Positions 24,681-28,513 of a stretch of DNA of 28,513 nucleotides are shown here, one piece after another. The stretch's first letter is position 1. Each line of letters opens with the position of its first letter. The position numbers and the translations under genes are program-made. Under the pieces are notes generated by a model. It had not been told where the DNA came from. It did not search any database and saw only the letters and a program-made list of their open reading frames with translations. This DNA comes from JBEHWX01 sp048498995 (GTDB lineage: Bacteria; Bacteroidota; Ignavibacteria; OLB7), in contig JBEHWX010000079.1 in assembly GCA_048498995.1 (NCBI GenBank), positions 1 through 28,513 on the forward strand, in the 5' to 3' direction.

Positions 24681-24956
24681 TCAGCCGTTCTTGTAGGTGC
24701 AGTTCCCCTGATGGGAGCACTCGCCGCAGTCGGTGTGCTCGCTCAGCGCCACGTGCGAGAAGCATCGCGGGCACCGGTCGGTCATCGGGTTGTGGATCTC
24801 GTAGGAGCAGGTGCCGCAGAAGCGGATCTCCGACCGGAGCTTCGCCTCGATCGCGCTCCCCTGAATCACCGGCAGCGCGAGCTCGATCCTCGCCTGCGCC
24901 GCCGCGGGCGTCTGCGCCCCCTTCTGTTTCCGTCTGCGTGTAAATGCCGCAATCAT
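24681..24956 (-). CDS. Small zinc-ribbon protein
   Basis: This 91-residue protein has a basic N-terminus (RRRKQKG), a helical middle, and a cysteine-rich C-terminal half: C47-x2-C50 and C62-x2-C65 form a typical zinc ribbon (FCGTC...RCPRC). They are followed by C77-x2-C80-x5-C86 in HTDCGECSHQGNC. The ribbon probably binds zinc; the trailing three cysteines could form another metal site with H74 or H82. Its function is not known. AGGAG lies six bases before the ATG at 24956, one of the clearer ribosome sites here. It is separated from feoB by about 450 bases of tandem repeats, so co-transcription with the iron genes is possible but not shown. Confidence 0.75.
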   Translation of the reverse strand: MIAAFTRRRKQKGAQTPAAAQARIELALPVIQGSAIEAKLRSEIRFCGTCSYEIHNPMTDRCPRCFSHVALSEHTDCGECSHQGNCTYKNG

Positions 24957-25404
24957 CCTGTGCTCCTGACTACATCATTCGTGTATCGCATCCGCTTCGG
25001 TCGGCACTCTCCCGATCGGGCGGAGGCCCCGGCCATCCCGAATCCATCCGACGAGCCCGGCGGTCAGAACCATCTCAGCCACCGATTTCGTGGTTCACCA
25101 TCCTCCCCGCTCGCCTCATCCCATCCGACGAACCTGGCAGTTCGAACCATCTCAGCCACTGATCTCATGGTTCATCATTCTCCCCGCTCGCCTACATCTC
25201 ATCCGACGTTCCGAGCCATCTCAGCCACTGATTTCATGGTTCATCATTCTCCCCGCTCGCCTACATCTCATCCGGCGGTCCGAGCCATCTCAACCACGGA
25301 TTTCACGACTTCCCATCCTTCCCGTTCGCCTCATCCCATCCAACGGTTCGAACCATCTCAGCCACTGATTTCATGGTTCATCATTCTCAATTCTCAATTC
25401 TCTT
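24957..25404. other. Repeat-filled spacer between the zinc-ribbon gene and feoB
   Basis: Most of this 448-base gap is the tandem array at 25046-25404. The first 89 bases carry the zinc-ribbon Shine-Dalgarno and no recognisable promoter. No feoB terminator of the usual kind is visible. Open frames across the array are products of the repetition. Confidence 0.6.
25046..25404. repeat. Five tandem units of about 68-78 bp with an internal inverted repeat
   Basis: The units begin near 25046, 25123, 25201, 25270 and 25338, each with ATCCGACG-like sequence. They share CATCTCAGCCACTGAT and, except for the last, CCCCGCTCGCCT-like sequence. GAACCAT and ATGGTTC flank the core and can form a 7-bp stem, perfect in copies 2 and 5, with wobble changes in 1 and 3 and degraded in 4. 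Copy 5 runs into the feoB stop codon. No unique spacers are present, so it is not CRISPR. The array is less GC-rich than its surroundings. Confidence 0.88.
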
Positions 25405-27468
25405 CTACATCACGATCAGCGCGACCACGCCGCCGATGCCGAAGGCGAGCACCCAGCTTCCGGCCCAGATCGTCATTCCCTCCTTCATCCCACGCTCCTT
25501 CAGCATGATCATCAGCGAGGCGATACAGGGGACGAAGAGGGTGATCGTGGTGAGCGCCACCACGATCTGCATCGGCGTCAGGTGCATGTCGTAGAGCCCG
25601 GCCGCGCCGAAGTCGCGACGGACCAGTCCCATCACGAACGCGGTGGCCGCCTCCGGCGGAAGCTTCAGCCACTTCGTGGTCAGCGGCGCCAGCAGATCCT
25701 GCCACACCGTGAGCACGCCGGTCACCTGGAAGATCGAGACCACCAGGGCGCCGATGAAGAACCAGGGGGTGGCCTCCTTCATGAACGAGAGGGTCCGCAC
25801 CCAGGTCTTCTGCAGCACGTTGCGCGCGCGCGGCAGCCGCATCGGCGGCAGGTCCAGCAGCAGCGGCGACGACGTTCCCGGAAGCACCTTGTTCAGGATC
25901 GTCCCGATCGCGATGAAGACGCCGAAGATCACCGCGGCGTAGATCAGCGTGGCCTTGAGTCCCGCGCCGGCAAGCAGCGCGGCGATCACCGCCAGCTGCG
26001 CCGAGCAGGGAATGGCGAACTGCAGGATCGTGGTCGCGATCCGTTTCTCCCGCTCGGTCCCGAGCAGACGCGTCGTGATCGTCGCCATCGTCACGCAGCC
26101 GAAGCCGAGGATCAGCGGGATGATCGCGCGGCCGTTGAGCCCGAGGCCGGTCAGCGACCGGTCGACGAAGGTCGCCAGACGCGGCAGGTAGCCGGAATCC
26201 TCCAGGATCGACAGAGAGATGTAGAAGCCGATCACCAGCGGCAGCAGCAGGAAGAGCAGGTAGGTCACCGTCATCGTCAGCGCGCCGAACTCGCCGAACA
26301 GCACGATCGCCACCGGGTTGGTGAAGGTGTAGGAGACGTTGTTGGTGCCGCCGGCGCGGAAGCGCATCATCTCGTCGCGCAGCGGCGCGTCGGCGTCGAT
26401 CCCGTCGGGGAACGTGAACGATCGCGTCTTGAGCACCACATCGTCCCCCGCCGCGTCGAGCCCCACTTTCTCCACCGCGATCGTCGTCCCGGTCACCTCC
26501 GCCACCTTGTCCTTGACGAACACCTCCAGGTAGCGGTTGCCGAGCGTCCCCTCGGTGTAGCCGACCACGTCCTGCGCGATGAAGACGCCGACGAAGAGAT
26601 AGATCAGATAAAGAACGACCGCGAGGAACGGCACCCCGAGCACCGGCGAGATCGCCCAGCGTCCGAGCCGGACCGAGAGGGTCCGCTTCTGCTCCTTGGC
26701 GGTGACGACCTTGTCCAGCAGCTTATTGACACGATTGCGCCGCTCCACGTAGATCAGCTCGCGATCCTCGCCCGGGGCCACGCCATGGCGCTCGGCGATC
26801 ACGCGATCCCCCTCGAGCACCAGGAGCCCCTCGGCCTGCGAGCCGACACGGTCCAGAAGCTCGTGGAGGTGGCGATGCAGCCAGGGATCGGATTTGCCGT
26901 GCACGGCCTGCTCCACATGGGCATCGAGCTGATCGAAGCCCTTCTTGAAGATCGCCGTGGTCGGCAGCACCGGCACCCCGAGACGCCGCGAGAGCTCCTC
27001 GACGTCGATCTCGATGCCGCGGCTGATCGCCTCGTCCATCATGTTGAGGCAGACCACCATCTTCTTCCCCATGTCGATCAACTGCAGCGTGAGGAAGAGA
27101 TCCCGCTCCAGGTGAACCGCGTCGACCACGTTGAGCACCACGTCGGCCTCGAGGATCACGTCGCGCGCCACCCGCTCCTCGTCGTTGAACGAGCTGACGC
27201 CGTAGATACCCGGGGTATCGTAGACGGCGTAGCGGGGGTTGTCGCCGTGAGAGATCTCGACGGTGGTGCCGGGAAAGTTGGAGACGTCGACGTAGAGGCC
27301 GGTGAGGTGATTGAAGAAGACCGATTTGCCCACGTTCGGGTTGCCGACGAGGACGAGCTTCTTCTTGCTCTGATCGAGGAACGCGTGGGCTTCGGAATCG
27401 ACGTGGCGATGCTCGGCGTGCGGGAGCAGGTCGGTCATCTCTTCATCGGAGGGGCGATCAATCTTCAT
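25405..27468 (-). CDS. feoB: Ferrous iron transporter FeoB
   Basis: FeoB imports Fe(II) across the inner membrane. The 687-residue protein has an N-terminal G domain with GNPNVGKS (42-49), the FPGTT switch (65-69), DTPG (84-87) and NMMD (142-145). A helical guanine-dissociation-inhibitor-like region reaches about 270, then come the membrane core and gates (LEDSGYLPR, PLILGFGCVTMAT, FAIPCSAQ) and the final GLVRRDFGAAG. The first 30 residues are charged and not part of the core domain, so an internal ATG at residue 11 is a possible alternative start. feoA ends 38 bases upstream. A repeat array begins right at the stop codon. Confidence 0.95.
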   Translation of the reverse strand: MKIDRPSDEEMTDLLPHAEHRHVDSEAHAFLDQSKKKLVLVGNPNVGKSVFFNHLTGLYVDVSNFPGTTVEISHGDNPRYAVYDTPGIYGVSSFNDEERVARDVILEADVVLNVVDAVHLERDLFLTLQLIDMGKKMVVCLNMMDEAISRGIEIDVEELSRRLGVPVLPTTAIFKKGFDQLDAHVEQAVHGKSDPWLHRHLHELLDRVGSQAEGLLVLEGDRVIAERHGVAPGEDRELIYVERRNRVNKLLDKVVTAKEQKRTLSVRLGRWAISPVLGVPFLAVVLYLIYLFVGVFIAQDVVGYTEGTLGNRYLEVFVKDKVAEVTGTTIAVEKVGLDAAGDDVVLKTRSFTFPDGIDADAPLRDEMMRFRAGGTNNVSYTFTNPVAIVLFGEFGALTMTVTYLLFLLLPLVIGFYISLSILEDSGYLPRLATFVDRSLTGLGLNGRAIIPLILGFGCVTMATITTRLLGTEREKRIATTILQFAIPCSAQLAVIAALLAGAGLKATLIYAAVIFGVFIAIGTILNKVLPGTSSPLLLDLPPMRLPRARNVLQKTWVRTLSFMKEATPWFFIGALVVSIFQVTGVLTVWQDLLAPLTTKWLKLPPEAATAFVMGLVRRDFGAAGLYDMHLTPMQIVVALTTITLFVPCIASLMIMLKERGMKEGMTIWAGSWVLAFGIGGVVALIVM

Positions 27469-27506
27469 CGAGGTCGGAAATTGCGTGACGCAGCCGTGAG
27501 AGGGGG

Positions 27507-27794
27507 TCACTCCTCCGGCGAGCGGAGGATGACGTTGATGGACTGGGCGAGCGGGCGTCCGAGGGCGATCTCCTGTCTGCTGGATTCCAGCACGATCGTC
27601 CCACCGGGGAGACGCTCGAGACAGGTGAAGGAGGCACCGGCGCAGATGCCGAGCCTGATGCATTGCGAGCGAAGCTCGTCGTTGTCCGGGAGCGATTGGA
27701 TCGTCCCGACATCACCGCGGCGCGCATCGACCAGCCGGCGAGGGCTAGTTTGCGGTCGGCCCGCGTTCGTTGCAGATCTTTTCAGTAGTCCCAT
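27507..27794 (-). CDS. feoA: FeoA-family iron transport accessory protein
   Basis: FeoA is a small SH3-like cytosolic partner of FeoB. This 95-residue version carries the family pattern DARRGDVGTIQSLP at 23-36, a helix (ELRSQCIRLGICAG, 40-53) and the closing strands GGTIVLESSRQEIALGRPLAQSINVIL. The core begins near residue 20; the ATG at 27794 adds an N-terminal extension and overlaps the end of fur by 50 bases in another frame. No ATG lies closer, so a non-ATG start nearer to residue 20 is an alternative. Position between fur and feoB supports the call strongly. Confidence 0.85.
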   Translation of the reverse strand: MGLLKRSATNAGRPQTSPRRLVDARRGDVGTIQSLPDNDELRSQCIRLGICAGASFTCLERLPGGTIVLESSRQEIALGRPLAQSINVILRSPEE

Positions 27795-28248
27795 TACGTT
27801 TGCTTCGGCGGCAGTCACGGCAGATCCCGAAGATCTGGAAGGTGTGATAGCTCGACTCGAACTCGTATTGCTCGCAGAGCTGCCGCTGCATGTTCACGAT
27901 GCTGGAGTTGGCGAACTCGATGATCTTGCCGCACTTGGTGCAGACCATATGGTCGTGCCGCGGGCGGTCGATCGTTTTCTCATACTGGGCGAACTCGCCC
28001 GGGGAGAACATGAACCGGGAGACCAGGCCGCACTCGTGCAGAAGCGAGAGGGTTTTGTAGACGGTCGCCCGGGAGACCTTGCTCCGCTCGGCGCGGAGCC
28101 TCAGGTAGAGAGAATCGGCATCGAAATGCTCATCGTACTTGAGCACCGCCGAGAGCACCTCGAACCGCTCGGATGTGATCCTGTAGTTGCCGTCGCGCAG
28201 AAACTCGGTAAAGCGTTCCTTGGCGCGTTTCTCCGCGGTCGAATGCAT
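27745..28248 (-). CDS. fur: Fur-family metal-responsive repressor
   Basis: This 167-residue protein has the Fur winged-helix domain (about 8-88, with YRITSERFEVL and KVSRATVYKTLSLL as recognition region). The dimerisation domain has RHDHMVCTKCGKIIEF (H98, H100, C103, C106) and GICRDCRR (C143, C146), giving the structural zinc site. Immediate linkage to feoA and feoB makes iron the likely co-repressor metal and the operon autoregulated. The start at 28248 has no Shine-Dalgarno. The C-terminal tail after residue 148 is longer than in many Fur proteins and its last codons overlap feoA. Confidence 0.94.
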   Translation of the reverse strand: MHSTAEKRAKERFTEFLRDGNYRITSERFEVLSAVLKYDEHFDADSLYLRLRAERSKVSRATVYKTLSLLHECGLVSRFMFSPGEFAQYEKTIDRPRHDHMVCTKCGKIIEFANSSIVNMQRQLCEQYEFESSYHTFQIFGICRDCRRSKRNGTTEKICNERGPTAN

Positions 28249-28279
28249 GAGAGAGTTCTTATTAAGACCGAATCCAAAT

Positions 28280-28310
28280 CGAAGTTAGGCAGGTGGGCCC
28301 ACCTGCACAA
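28280..28310 (-). promoter_or_regulatory. Bacteroidota-type promoter of the fur-feoAB operon
   Basis: On the minus strand TTG (28310-28308), 20 bases and TAACTTCG (28287-28280) match TTG-N20-TAnnTTTG except for one position. Transcription would start near 28273, giving a short leader of about 25 bases. Confidence 0.75.
28289..28306. promoter_or_regulatory. 18-bp perfect palindrome in the fur promoter (candidate operator)
   Basis: GCAGGTGGGCCCACCTGC is an exact palindrome lying between the -33 and -7 elements. A dimeric repressor bound here would block polymerase. It is GC-rich and does not resemble the AT-rich classical Fur box, so either this Fur has another specificity or a different regulator binds. 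Confidence 0.6.
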
Positions 28311-28410
28311 GCGAGAATCCTTCCGCGGGGCCCGGCCGACTCACTTTATAACAGATCGGCAGCGGCCGGACATCGACAAGGTAGAGCACCGACGAGGCCG
28401 AGTCTCGACG

Positions 28411-28508
28411 CGGCCTGGGGCCGAAGCGGCCTGGGGCCGAAGCGGCTTGGGGCCGAAGCGGCTTGGGACCGATGCGGCTTGGGGCCGAAGCGGCCCGGGG
28501 GTCGAAAG
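28411..28508. repeat. 16-bp tandem repeat, six copies
   Basis: CGGCCTGGGGCCGAAG is repeated with C/T and a few other changes (copies start at 28411, 28427, 28443, 28459, 28475 and 28491; the last is imperfect). The unit contains CGGC...GCCG symmetry. It lies upstream of fur and may continue toward a gene beyond the window. Confidence 0.85.
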
Positions 28509-28513
28509 CAGAA

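Noticed and set aside
25046..25404. CRISPR array
   Set aside because: There are no unique spacers between fixed repeats; the whole unit is repeated and diverges gradually. No cas genes are in the window.
24591..25508. Open frames through the 25046-25404 repeats
   Set aside because: The peptide repeats follow directly from the DNA repeats, the frames run into feoB on the other strand, and there is no Shine-Dalgarno or signal sequence.
28261..28310. Classical AT-rich Fur box upstream of fur
   Set aside because: I found no GATAATGATAATCATTATC-like symmetry. The only strong symmetry is the GC-rich palindrome.

Overview
The window is a GC-rich bacterial chromosome segment with 25 supported protein-coding genes, no rRNA or tRNA gene that I can see, no CRISPR array and no recognisable insertion sequence. 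Several features point to the Bacteroidota/Chlorobiota (FCB) side of the tree. Two promoters fit the Bacteroidota primary-sigma pattern TTG/TTTG-N20-TAnnTTTG (one before the outer-membrane protein gene at 22450, one before fur), and a third exact TAnnTTTG element precedes nuoG. Many starts lack a Shine-Dalgarno sequence. There is a MqnA-family (futalosine-route menaquinone) protein, dispersed complex I genes, and an ASH-type domain joined to an outer-membrane barrel. A high-GC, Kapabacteria- or Rhodothermota-like member would fit, but the lineage is inference.

Layout. 64-2338: a DUF255/YyaL-type thioredoxin-fold protein overlapping a small DUF2905 membrane protein. 2583-5496: two tandem paralogous secreted TPR proteins, each with its own conserved upstream element, leader and terminator. 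5781-7178 (minus): a lipoprotein joining a c-type haem site to a PHM/DBM-like dicopper monooxygenase. 7467-10259: a probable operon of a family-2 glycosyltransferase, a DUF1844 protein, NAD kinase and a thioredoxin-like lipoprotein. 10432-11124 (minus): ispD. 11443-12411: a secreted protein of unknown function. 12765-16476: nuoG, nuoH and nuoI, unusually far apart. 16591-17130: a small lipoprotein. 17258-20369: ackA, an mqnA-family gene and gpmA. 20539-22450 (minus): an ASH-domain/beta-barrel protein followed by a lipoprotein. 22811-24508: a secreted von Willebrand A protein. 24681-24956 (minus): a small zinc-ribbon protein. 25405-28248 (minus): a fur-feoA-feoB iron operon.

Metabolically the genes describe a respiring cell: complex I subunits feed a probable menaquinone pool, with acetate kinase and phosphoglycerate mutase in central metabolism and NAD kinase supplying NADP. 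Iron comes in by FeoAB under a co-transcribed Fur. Much of the rest is envelope: lipoproteins, TPR proteins, a barrel and a VWA protein.

The most striking non-coding signal is that many intergenic gaps carry their own short tandem repeat of 10-18 bp. Each has a different sequence, and several are built from small palindromes. A longer array of about 70-bp units with an internal inverted repeat sits between feoB and the zinc-ribbon gene. Other signals worth following are an exact 18-bp palindrome lying between the two promoter elements of fur, a conserved 5' leader shared by the TPR paralogs, and a strong terminator ending 16 bases before the ackA start codon.
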